A stretch of DNA of 50,188 nt from Acidobacteriota bacterium. Lineage in GTDB: Bacteria; Acidobacteriota; Terriglobia; Bryobacterales; Bryobacteraceae. The notes under the pieces were generated by a model. The model did no database searches, had not been told where the DNA came from, and was given only the letters and a program-made list of their open reading frames with translations. Positions 43,022 to 50,188 of the stretch are shown here, one piece after another (the stretch's first letter is position 1; each line of letters starts with the position of its first letter). Where the stretch lies: NCBI GenBank assembly GCA_016201205.1, contig JACQDF010000017.1, forward strand, positions 1-50,188, written 5' to 3'. A program made the position numbers and the translations under genes.

Positions 43022-43402
43022 CTACTTCAACTGTTCAAGGCTGGAATGGAGCGCCGTGAGTGTCTGGCGGTCCTCGCCTTCGTAGCGCGAGACCACTTCA
43101 CCTTTCTCGTCCAGGATCAGCACCGTGGGAATCGTCAGGACGCGGTAGCGAGCAATCAGCGGCGACTTGCTGTCCGGGTTGAATTCTTGGACGCTCACTC
43201 CGCGCTTACGAACGGCTCGTACGGCTTGGATGATCTCGGCGCAGGCATCACCCTCCTCGTCCGCCTCGCTCAAATCAGCGACGAGAAGCACGCGGGGGGG
43301 CACCGCAGCGGTCGGAGTCTCCTGCCCGACACGCGCTTTACTCGCGATGATGACCACGGCGATAGCGGCAACGGCAATAAGCCCGATCCATTTTGCTTTC
43401 AT
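43022..43402 (-). CDS. Membrane-anchored thioredoxin-like protein with a single Cys
   Basis: 126 residues, with the ATG at 43402 overlapping the upstream stop as ATGA. One N-terminal membrane helix (about 5-21) is followed by a thioredoxin fold: RVLLVADLSEADEEGDACAE and the cis-Pro strand TIPTVLILDEKGEVVSRYEG. In place of CxxC there is a single Cys (C54). It may therefore act as a binding protein or mono-thiol rather than a disulphide reductase. It is coupled to the CcdA-type gene. Confidence 0.8.
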   Translation of the reverse strand: MKAKWIGLIAVAAIAVVIIASKARVGQETPTAAVPPRVLLVADLSEADEEGDACAEIIQAVRAVRKRGVSVQEFNPDSKSPLIARYRVLTIPTVLILDEKGEVVSRYEGEDRQTLTALHSSLEQLK

Positions 43403-44622
43403 TTGCGGCAATCCTGTGTTTCAGTTGAAGAAGAAGAGCTTTCTGCAGTCACCAGCGCTGGCGCACAGCCGCAGGGGCTGTCTGCGGCGCATGAATCCTT
43501 TGGCTCACGGGGCGCAAGCTCTCCGGGCGCTGCATCCTGCACGAACGGCGCGCCCGCTATAAGGCTGTGCTCAGCGCGTGCAAGCTCACGGCCAAGATAC
43601 GCTGCATGGTCAAGGCGCGTCAGAAGCCGCCGCTCGATTGCTTCGCTGTACAGCGCTCCGGTTGAGGTGCCTTCGAGCACGCAATTCATCACCCCTTGGT
43701 TTGTGTAGTGCTCGACAACGAGGTGCTTCCTGCGTGGATCGGGGTAAGCAACGAAGTAGCCCGCTTTGTCGAGGGTTAGGCGCGCGGGTTCACGCGCGTG
43801 AATGCGCTCGACCGGCGTTGGTCTTACGGAATACGGATAGCTGCCGGGATCTCTCTCCGAGCAGGAGCGGATTTGTGCCGAGACGACATCTACGCTCTGT
43901 TCCCCAATCATCGGAACCAGCTCCACCTGATGAACAAAGGCCTCGACTTCCTCCCGGCTCACATTCTTCAGAACCGGCCGCTTGCCCCGCGCACCGATAA
44001 TGCGGCTCCGCTCGTCTAGGCCGTTCTGAAAAAGGCTTTCAAAGGACTGGCCAGGAAGATGCCCGATGGCCTGCTGCGTGTCCTCGCCGCAAAGCAGGAG
44101 AAAACGAATGTGCGGATTTGCAAGAACGTTTTTAATCACCCGCTCGATACCGAGATTCTCCGTGTGCATCGTGCCGGCGATGGCAAGGCCTTCGGGCTTC
44201 TGCTCGGAGAGGCTTTTCACAATGACTTCGCTGTTCAGGGCGCACACGGCAACCGGTGCACCATAGCGGATAACGGAATAGTCACCGGGGAGCGGTGGCC
44301 AGCCGTGGCGCTCTTCCCGTTCTTCAGTCGGGCAGAGGTCCAGGCCTGCACCGGCGTCCGGATAGGCTTCAACAAAGGCGTTTGCAGCGATTGCCGGATA
44401 ACAGACTGCGCAACCGAGGCAGTCATACTTCTTCGGCAGAAAGACGTTTCGCGCCCTGGCAAGAACGGTGACCAGCTCGGCTCTTCCGACGTCCGTCCCC
44501 GCTAGCGCTTCCACGGTCTGCTGCAGGCAGCCGCATTTGTGGCATTTGGTGGCGGTGATCGCCTCTTCGAGCTGGTCGGTAATGACGTACAAGGCCGTTG
44601 AGGCTTCTTCAGCAGTCGCCAT
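43399..44622 (-). CDS. MtrA-like corrinoid protein with DUF4346 domain and Cys motifs
   Basis: 407 residues. The N-terminal part carries C27-H-K-C30-G-C32 and C68-LG-C71-AV-C74, suited to an Fe-S cluster or zinc. The middle (about 115-260) matches MtrA, the corrinoid subunit of archaeal methyl-H4MPT:CoM methyltransferase: GTMHTENLGIERVIKNVLAN, then HIRFLLLCGEDT and GHLPGQSFESLFQNG. The next part (about 295-375) is DUF4346 (LVVEHYTNQGVMNCV, then RLDHAAYLGRELARAE). A Cys-rich tail (DSPCGCAP, final DC) ends it. No other Mtr subunit is nearby. It may move a methyl group to or from a metal(loid); this is inference. Confidence 0.8.
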   Translation of the reverse strand: MATAEEASTALYVITDQLEEAITATKCHKCGCLQQTVEALAGTDVGRAELVTVLARARNVFLPKKYDCLGCAVCYPAIAANAFVEAYPDAGAGLDLCPTEEREERHGWPPLPGDYSVIRYGAPVAVCALNSEVIVKSLSEQKPEGLAIAGTMHTENLGIERVIKNVLANPHIRFLLLCGEDTQQAIGHLPGQSFESLFQNGLDERSRIIGARGKRPVLKNVSREEVEAFVHQVELVPMIGEQSVDVVSAQIRSCSERDPGSYPYSVRPTPVERIHAREPARLTLDKAGYFVAYPDPRRKHLVVEHYTNQGVMNCVLEGTSTGALYSEAIERRLLTRLDHAAYLGRELARAEHSLIAGAPFVQDAAPGELAPREPKDSCAADSPCGCAPALVTAESSSSSTETQDCRK

Positions 44623-45145
44623 GTGCCACTCCTTTCCGCGGTCCGGCGATTACCGGCCCGTGATGAATCGCGAATTCACAGCAGGCGTTCCCCCGGCCGA
44701 GGCAGGCCATTTCTTCGACCGTTAAAGCCTCGTCGCCAGTGACGCCCCGAAGGAAACCCTCAAAGACTCCGGCGTCGAAGCTGCATACAGTTCGGCCGAG
44801 ATTCGGAATTTCCCAGCCGAGAACCGCCGCACAGCCGGTGATCTGCAATAACACCTCCTCGGCACTGGTGCGCTCGAAGCGCGACTCGATCACCCCTTGG
44901 AGACCGCACGCCGGAATCAGGGCGCAAAGAGCGGCGTCTAGTGCGAGCTGTTTCTCGGCCTGCTCCGTGGCGATTCGCTGCCCGATTCGCCCTCCTATCT
45001 CCCGAAGCGGAGCTCCAAAGCCGCTGTCAAGGCAAATGAGTTTTAGGGCGAGCTTATCGAGCGCTGAGAAATCCTCGGAGGCGACCCCACCGAGCGACGA
45101 GATACCCTTACAGCAAGAAACCGGCTCGCAGCATGGACCGCTCAT
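44609..45145 (-). CDS. 4VR/V4R-like Cys-rich protein
   Basis: 178 residues. It begins with paired cysteines (GPCCEPVSCCKG), then a helical middle. The C-terminal EALTVEEMACLGRGNACCEF matches the end of 4-vinyl-reductase (V4R) domains, which bind small molecules or tetrapyrroles. The cysteines suggest metal or corrinoid handling. It is coupled to the ArsR gene by ATGA and overlaps the MtrA-like gene by 14 bases. Confidence 0.7.
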   Translation of the reverse strand: MSGPCCEPVSCCKGISSLGGVASEDFSALDKLALKLICLDSGFGAPLREIGGRIGQRIATEQAEKQLALDAALCALIPACGLQGVIESRFERTSAEEVLLQITGCAAVLGWEIPNLGRTVCSFDAGVFEGFLRGVTGDEALTVEEMACLGRGNACCEFAIHHGPVIAGPRKGVAHGDC

Positions 45146-45528
45146 GATGCAGCGCTCTCCAGTCGCTCAGAGGTTCTCCCCTGCGCGTCTTCCGTCAGGC
45201 ACCACCCTTGGTCGAGGAGCGTCAGCACGCAGGGATCGACGATTGAGTAAAGAATCTGTAAACCTTCGCGCTCGGCCTCGACGATACCGCGATCGGCGAG
45301 CCGTTGCAGCTGATTGGAAACCGCCTGAGGCTTCATGCCGAGTTCGTCCGCGAGTTCGCCCACGCACAGATGCCCGGCCCGCGCCAAGGCATGAAGCATT
45401 CGCAGGCGAGTGTTATTGGCCAGCACCTTGAAGACGGATTCAAGGGCGTCGGCTTGGCGCACGCTCAACAAAGGCCGGGTCGTCAGGGCTGGTTTCTGGG
45501 GACACGGTTTGCAGCTCTTCTTGCTCAT
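45142..45528 (-). CDS. ArsR/SmtB-family metalloregulator
   Basis: 128 residues. Winged helix: VFKVLANNTRLRMLHALARA, recognition helix KPQAVSNQLQRLADRG. Cys residues at 6, 9, 55 (in HLCVGEL, where ArsR/CadC metal sites lie), 100 and 110 could bind a soft metal(loid) such as arsenic, mercury or cadmium; the classic CxC pair is absent. It is first in the five-gene operon and probably represses it. A repeated TATTACA/TGTAACA site lies just upstream. Confidence 0.88.
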   Translation of the reverse strand: MSKKSCKPCPQKPALTTRPLLSVRQADALESVFKVLANNTRLRMLHALARAGHLCVGELADELGMKPQAVSNQLQRLADRGIVEAEREGLQILYSIVDPCVLTLLDQGWCLTEDAQGRTSERLESAAS

Positions 45529-45548
45529 GGGAGGTCGGCTCCTGCTTC

Positions 45549-45578
45549 TATTACAGTATTACACGGAATGATGTAACA
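45549..45578. promoter_or_regulatory. Probable operator of the ArsR-led operon
   Basis: TATTACA-N1-TATTACA-N8-TGTAACA, 21-50 bases upstream of the ArsR start. The second TATTACA and TGTAACA form an inverted repeat with one mismatch; the first is a tandem copy. This is typical of an ArsR-family operator. Confidence 0.6.
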
Positions 45579-45961
45579 CTCAAGCCACTCTTCTCCCGCC
45601 CCCTGCGGAGGTGCTCGTCAAGCGGGTTCGACCGCTAGCCCTCGGACATTGAGACTCTGGCGACGCCGTGCTTCGAATACCGCTTTCAGCGATTGGAAAC
45701 AAATAGCGGGCGATCTGTAAATGCAGCCGATCACAGGATTGTTCCTAGCTGACGGCGTAGCGTTTGCCGATCCGGTCAGCGGACCTACGAGGACGTATTG
45801 GTGGTGGTCCGACCCCCGACGCAGGTGACGACCAACCCAGTCCTCTCCATGTACCCGCCGCAAGGTTGTGGTGTACGAGATGCACTTCCGGCAACGTTAT
45901 GGTTTAAGTCTGGTTTAAGTCACGGTTCCTGCCGCGCGCGCGGTCCGTTGTGCGCGAGGCC
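45579..45961. other. Gap without a convincing gene
   Basis: No open frame here shows family features or a usable start. It contains the right 17-base repeat (45890-45906) and a related degenerate copy, CCGCAAGGTTGTGGT (45858-45872), so it probably includes the edge of an inserted segment. Confidence 0.45.
45890..45906 (+). repeat. 17-base direct repeat, right copy
   Basis: GGCAACGTTATGGTTTA, same orientation as the copy at 42216-42232. A further related sequence lies 32 bases to its left. Confidence 0.6.
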
Positions 45962-48900
45962 TTAGAAAAAGAAGCGCACCCCCAACTGCACCTGGAACGG
46001 ATTGCCCACCTGCTGGTTGTTGGGATCGTAGCTTCCGTCGGCAAGCCTCAGCCGCTGGAAGCGCGGATCGACAGCGACCGGGTTGCCGTTGGCGTCGACG
46101 CCCGGGCCGTAGATGGCCGCATTCGACCCGAAAATGACGTTGTTGATGTCGAACAGGTTGAAGAACTCAGCCGAGAACTGAAGCTTGCGCGTGTCGCCGC
46201 CCAGGGAGAAGCTTTTCAGCACGCGAAAATCGTTGCCGACGACAGCGCGGTTGCGGAAGCTGTTGCGGAGATACACGACGCCTGGCGCCGAATACGGCCG
46301 GTCAACGGTGAACAGGTCCTGGTTGTCGTCCGCGCCGGTACGCGGGTTTAGCGGCAGGCCGCTGCGGGCGCGGAGAATGCCGGCCACCTCGATGCCGAAA
46401 GGCAGCGAGACCACGGCGCTCGATCCGAACTGATGCCGCTGATCCAGATTCGAGTAGTTGTACTCCGGCCGGAAGTTCAGCGGGTTGTCGTGGTTGGTGC
46501 CGCCGGAATCGCGCTCGCTGTCGTCATCGGAATAGGTATGGGAAAGTGTGTAGTTCACCAGGAATTGCAGACGCCGCGTCCGGTATTGCGCATGCACAGT
46601 CATGCCGCGGTACATGGACCGAGCGGAGCTTTCGCGAGCCGTGACGGCAGCCAGCGTGGGAATCGGCCGCAGCACACCGCTCCTCAGCCCGTAGAACGGA
46701 CGCTGCGAGCGGTCGGTCGCCCGTACCGCGGGAAACGGCAGGTTGTAGTCGCGGTTGCGGTGCAGATGGACGGTGTTGACGTAATTGAGCTGGACACCGG
46801 CGAGGAAGTTGCGCGTCAATTCCGTTTCCGCGCCCAGACCCGCCTGGAACGCCCGGGGGTTGGCGTAATCGGACGCCATGACGGTCAAACCGATCCCTGT
46901 GTAAGGGTCACGAGCAGTGCCGCCGGCGGCGATCGCGGCTGCACGCTGCACCGTCTCGACGGGAATGACGGGCAGGCTGGTGATCGGGGTGCGGTTCAGA
47001 TCCACGCCGGCCGCGAGCAACTGCTGGTAAATGGTCGTCGTTGCCGTCGAGGCCAGCGTGATGGACAAATCCCCGGGCGGAATCCGGAGGTTGTTGGTGG
47101 CGCCGGAGTAAAGAAGCAGAGGCGTGGCCGCGTAGAAGATTCCAGTGTGCCCGCGGATCACGGTGCGGTGGCCAGTGGAAACCGGCGTCCAGGCAAATCC
47201 GAAGCGCGGCATCACCTGGTCGAGCGTGTTGCGAATGCTCGTCGGCTGCAACACCGCGCCGTTCGGGAAGCGGACGCCGCGAATCCTGTCGAGCACGCTG
47301 GTGTTGTTCGCAGTCACTTGAGGATTCCATTGCCCTTCCCAGCGCAGCCCGTAGTCCAGTGTCAGTTTCGGAGAAACGCGCCAGGAGTCCTGGCCGTAGA
47401 AAGCAAGCTGGCGCGCGCCAAAATCGGCCAGCAGGTTGCCGATCTGCCGTGTGTAGGTGACTTCGCGCCCGTCAAAGCGGTTCTGTCCCGTGGCCACCGA
47501 GAGCAGAGTCAAAATGCGATTGACGTCCGAGCTGGCGATGCTGAACGAGCCGAACTGGTTGAAGCCAAACGTCTGGACGGTACTGAGGCGGTTATAGTCC
47601 GCGCCGAGCTTCATGGTGTGCCCGCCGCGCGAGATCGAAAGTCCATCGGTGATCTGGAAGCGATGATCGTCCTGGGTGGTTGGAAGGAAGCTCCTGGCGC
47701 CAAAGCTGCCGATCGGCGACGCGCTCACCGAAGGCGTTGCCGAATTGGCCAGACGCGGCCGGATTTCATAGGAGCCGGAAAATTTGACGTCGTTGAGCAC
47801 GCTGGACGAAAACAGATGCGTGTACTGCATCGTGCCGGTGTGCGTGCGGTCCTTTTCGATCCCCTCGTTGCTGACGGCGCTGTTGGTGATGGGATTCAGC
47901 GCGCCGCCCACACTGACCGCATTGTTCTCGTCCGAGTCGCTGAAGTTGTAGCGGAACGTCAGCCGGTGCCCCTTTACGAATTGATAATCGACGCGCCCGG
48001 TCATCGCGTTGGCGCGATTGTTCTGATCAAAGGGTTTCTCCTCGCTCTTGAAAAAATCATAGGCTTCGCGCGTCGCCGTCGCCGGCGTCACCCGCGCAAT
48101 CTGCGCAAACAGCACTTCCCGTGGCGTAGTCGAGTTCTGCTGCTCGAAGGCTGCGAACCAGAAAAGCTTGTTGGACCGGATGGGGCCGCCCACGGAGCCG
48201 CCGAATTGCTTCAGCGTTTCCGAGGGATGCCGGTTCACGATAGGGTTGTTGCGGCTCAGATCACGGTGCCGGATCTGGTAGAAAGCGTCTCCGTGGTGTG
48301 CGTTTGTACCCGACTTGGTAATCGTATTCAGCACACCGCCGGTCGAGCGTCCGTATTCGGCCGCATACCCGGTGGTGACCACCTGGAATTCCTGGATGGC
48401 GCTCTGCGGAACGGTGAAGTTGAAGTTGGAGCGCTCGCCGCCGCGAATACCGCCAAAGAACGGCTGGTTATAGTCGGCGCCGTCCAGCATCACATTGGCA
48501 TTGATCCCCCGCTGGCCCGCAAACGAGAGCTGCTGGCGTGCCGGCTCTACCTGGACGGTAGGCGTCATCGTGGCAAAGTCCTGGAAGCGGCGTCCGTTGA
48601 TCGGCAGGTTGGTGATGGCGTTGCTGTTGACCACGATCGAGGGCGCCGGAAGTGCGACGTTCATCAAGCTTTCTGCCACTTCCACCGTTGTCGTCACTGC
48701 TTGCACCTGGAGTACGATGTCGAGCCCCACCGTCGAGCCGACATTGACGACGACCCCGCTCGCTGTGTAGGCCGCAAAACCGGCCGCTTCCACCACCACT
48801 TCGTAATTCCCAGGATCGAGCTGGAGAGCGCGATACTGGCCGGAAGAGCCGGTTACCAGCTCACGCACAAAGCCTGTACCGAGATTCCTGATCTTCACTT

Positions 48901-49033
48901 TCGCACCCGGTACGGCGGCCTGCTTGGCGTCGAAGACGGTACCCACCATCTGGCCGCGATTGGCATCGGCCTGGGCAAACAGCGAAGAAGCGGCGAAAGC
49001 AACAAGGACAAGCGTGCGTATTACAAGCGTCAT
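45962..49033 (-). CDS. TonB-dependent Oar-like outer-membrane receptor
   Basis: 1023 residues, full length for the family. Signal peptide 1-20, carboxypeptidase-regulatory-like domain about 28-110 (MVGTVFDAKQAAVPGAKVKI), plug about 115-240 (NLPINGRRFQDFATMTPTVQ), then a beta barrel ending in VQLGVRFFF with the C-terminal Phe needed for outer-membrane insertion. Such receptors take up large or scarce substrates, often carbohydrates or peptides; no substrate gene is adjacent. It is divergent from the HDOD gene. Confidence 0.93.
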   Translation of the reverse strand: MTLVIRTLVLVAFAASSLFAQADANRGQMVGTVFDAKQAAVPGAKVKIRNLGTGFVRELVTGSSGQYRALQLDPGNYEVVVEAAGFAAYTASGVVVNVGSTVGLDIVLQVQAVTTTVEVAESLMNVALPAPSIVVNSNAITNLPINGRRFQDFATMTPTVQVEPARQQLSFAGQRGINANVMLDGADYNQPFFGGIRGGERSNFNFTVPQSAIQEFQVVTTGYAAEYGRSTGGVLNTITKSGTNAHHGDAFYQIRHRDLSRNNPIVNRHPSETLKQFGGSVGGPIRSNKLFWFAAFEQQNSTTPREVLFAQIARVTPATATREAYDFFKSEEKPFDQNNRANAMTGRVDYQFVKGHRLTFRYNFSDSDENNAVSVGGALNPITNSAVSNEGIEKDRTHTGTMQYTHLFSSSVLNDVKFSGSYEIRPRLANSATPSVSASPIGSFGARSFLPTTQDDHRFQITDGLSISRGGHTMKLGADYNRLSTVQTFGFNQFGSFSIASSDVNRILTLLSVATGQNRFDGREVTYTRQIGNLLADFGARQLAFYGQDSWRVSPKLTLDYGLRWEGQWNPQVTANNTSVLDRIRGVRFPNGAVLQPTSIRNTLDQVMPRFGFAWTPVSTGHRTVIRGHTGIFYAATPLLLYSGATNNLRIPPGDLSITLASTATTTIYQQLLAAGVDLNRTPITSLPVIPVETVQRAAAIAAGGTARDPYTGIGLTVMASDYANPRAFQAGLGAETELTRNFLAGVQLNYVNTVHLHRNRDYNLPFPAVRATDRSQRPFYGLRSGVLRPIPTLAAVTARESSARSMYRGMTVHAQYRTRRLQFLVNYTLSHTYSDDDSERDSGGTNHDNPLNFRPEYNYSNLDQRHQFGSSAVVSLPFGIEVAGILRARSGLPLNPRTGADDNQDLFTVDRPYSAPGVVYLRNSFRNRAVVGNDFRVLKSFSLGGDTRKLQFSAEFFNLFDINNVIFGSNAAIYGPGVDANGNPVAVDPRFQRLRLADGSYDPNNQQVGNPFQVQLGVRFFF

Positions 49034-49141
49034 GGCATTAGCTCCGGGTCGTTGATTTTGTTTTCAGACACTCCATCATACGCCACGTTCGTTGCATTTG
49101 GCACAAGAGAAAGGATCACTCTGTAGCCGATAAGTAGCGGT

Positions 49142-50008
49142 GTGACGACACTCACGTCAACCCGCCCGAACCTGCGCCAAAAGGCACTGGAAGCCTTGGA
49201 CCAGTTGCCTCCGTTCTCCCCTAGTCTGAACCGGCTGCTGGCTTCGCTGGCCAAAGAGGATGTCTTCTTCGGCGAGATTGCGTCGATCATCGAGAAGGAT
49301 ACTGTTCTGGCCGGACACGTACTGAAGCTGGTGAACTCAGCCCTGTACGCCCGCAGCGGCACCATCAACTCCGTTCGTCACGCGGTCTCGATTCTAGGCC
49401 TGAACAAGCTGCGCAATGTGGCGCTGAGCCTGTCGGTCTCGCGGATGTGGAAGAAGGTGCAAACGCCGAGGGCGTGGTCGCAGGCGGCGTTCAATCAGCA
49501 TTCGGTGGCGACAGCCGTGATGTCCGATTCTCTCGCCCAGATGCTGTCCGCGCAATATCCGGAAGGCGCTTTTACCGCCGGGCTGCTGCACGCAGTGGGC
49601 AAGCTGATGATCGCGGTGGGACTGCCACAGCAGTATGGCGAGATTCTGTCGGTCTATACGCAGTCGCAAATGCCAATGGAGGAGATCGAGCGCGAGGCGA
49701 TCGGATGCACACATGCCGATCTGGCCCAGGAAGCGCTCCTGCATTGGAAGCTGCCCGTCGAGATCCAGGACGCGGTAGGGCGCCAGATCGAACCCCGGAT
49801 GACGCCCGGTAGCAAGATGGACTTGAGCTGTCTGCTGAAGACGTCGCACGATGTGGTGAACCGGCTGGACGTAATGATTCCGTCCTGCGCGTGTGCGGTG
49901 GAGGGAACGCCGGAAGACCTGCTGAAGGCTGCGGGGCTGGGGTCGAGAGCGGCAAAGATCCTCGAGGAATTCAAGACCGAGCTCAACGCCATGCGTGGCT
50001 TTTTCTAG
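49142..50008 (+). CDS. HDOD-domain signalling protein
   Basis: 288 residues, GTG start with no clear ribosome-binding site. An HDOD domain fills about 15-215: LPPFSPSLNRLLASLAKEDV, then DTVLAGHVLKLVNSALYA, and GLLHAVGKLMIAVGLPQQYG where a catalytic HD protein would have HDxG. The decayed HD (His-Ala) shows it is a non-catalytic HDOD protein, usually a regulator in chemotaxis or cyclic-nucleotide signalling. It is divergent from the TonB receptor; control of that receptor is possible but unproven. Confidence 0.9.
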   Translation: MTTLTSTRPNLRQKALEALDQLPPFSPSLNRLLASLAKEDVFFGEIASIIEKDTVLAGHVLKLVNSALYARSGTINSVRHAVSILGLNKLRNVALSLSVSRMWKKVQTPRAWSQAAFNQHSVATAVMSDSLAQMLSAQYPEGAFTAGLLHAVGKLMIAVGLPQQYGEILSVYTQSQMPMEEIEREAIGCTHADLAQEALLHWKLPVEIQDAVGRQIEPRMTPGSKMDLSCLLKTSHDVVNRLDVMIPSCACAVEGTPEDLLKAAGLGSRAAKILEEFKTELNAMRGFF

Positions 50009-50041
50009 CCTGTCACGGAATTACTGTTTCAGGTTGACACG

Positions 50042-50107
50042 TCCGCTTGCTCACGCGCGCGGCTCAGAAAGCGCTTCCGAGCCGCGACCGTCAGGGAGCG
50101 GTTGGCA
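50042..50107 (+). repeat. Dispersed palindromic element, copy 4, within a larger inverted repeat
   Basis: Same unit as at 26286-26353. Here it is enclosed by outer arms TAGCCTGTCACGGAATTA (50006-50023) and its imperfect complement at 50111-50130, so the HDOD transcript would end in a long hairpin of about 125 bases. Confidence 0.85.
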
Positions 50108-50188
50108 CTCTTATTTCGTGACAGGGGCTAGCGCAGGAGAACAGTCGCCCGGTGAGCGTGTTGACAGTCTCAATCCCCTTCTGATCGG

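Noticed and set aside
42356..45528. A standard arsenic-resistance (ars) operon
   Set aside because: No arsenate reductase, ArsB/Acr3 pump or ArsM is present; only the regulator is of ArsR type.
46433..49126. Long open frame opposite the TonB receptor
   Set aside because: It is the high-G+C antisense shadow of the receptor: Arg/His/Gly-rich, no domain, no ribosome-binding site.
50091..50188. Possible 3' end of a leftward gene running off the window (frame reading DQKGIETVNTLTGRLF and on)
   Set aside because: Only about 30 codons are visible, the end lies inside the palindromic element, and no family can be recognised.

Overview
The window looks like an acidobacterial chromosome of the Bryobacterales/Solibacter type. 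The evidence is the Oar-like TonB-dependent receptors with an N-terminal carboxypeptidase-regulatory domain, secreted proteins ending in the Solibacter C-terminal domain (TIGR03437 type), winged-helix/FlgO-like/TPR regulators, DUF1501 plus DUF1549/DUF1553 pairs, and the high G+C content. This placement rests on recognised families, not on a database search.

Layout. 1-1300: an orphan HigA-like antitoxin and an IS1595-type zinc-ribbon fragment without a catalytic domain. 1399-4388: six tightly coupled genes encoding virion-like, beta-rich proteins, with no terminase, portal or capsid gene. 4432-6847: an ArsR-methyltransferase fusion divergent from ahcY (S-adenosylhomocysteinase), with a TATCAA/TTGATA operator between them. 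6976-11239: a TonB receptor broken by an internal deletion and frameshift, then pgi. 11257-16769: two parallel modules, each a secreted protein divergent from a winged-helix/TPR regulator, sharing a 62-base tail. 16808-20870: a decaying accessory island (DUF433/DUF5615 pair with a frameshifted toxin, nucleotidyltransferase/HEPN pair, Fic protein, tyrosine-recombinase remnant) ending at tRNA-Pro(CGG). 20949-21991: small proteins and an RRM protein. 22197-26826: housekeeping run ispE-prs-rplY-pth-rpsF-rpsR-rplI. 26843-29009: an SDR and a HEAT-repeat protein. 29049-37748: a DUF1501/DUF1553/PPC operon whose PPC gene is split by a foreign segment of about 3.4 kb. 37878-42096: two tandem YHYH proteins and a Spy-like periplasmic protein. 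42356-45528: a compact metalloregulated operon (ArsR, 4VR-like, MtrA-like corrinoid protein, thioredoxin-like, CcdA). 45962-50008: an intact TonB receptor and an HDOD protein.

The strongest candidates for undescribed biology are: (a) the 33866-37335 insert, which carries a membrane-anchored Cys-rich protein, a propeller-like protein and a GT-C-like membrane protein; (b) the ArsR/4VR/MtrA-like/Trx/CcdA operon between near-identical 17-base direct repeats; (c) the six-gene virion-like cassette; and (d) a dispersed palindromic element of about 65 bases, present four times in gene-flanking positions.

How the genes work together. AhcY removes S-adenosylhomocysteine and its divergent regulator probably senses that metabolite. 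The ispE-to-rplI run serves isoprenoid, PRPP and ribosome supply. In the metalloregulated operon the regulator, three further Cys-rich or thiol proteins and the membrane thiol conduit suggest one redox or methyl-transfer task triggered by a thiophilic metal or metalloid.
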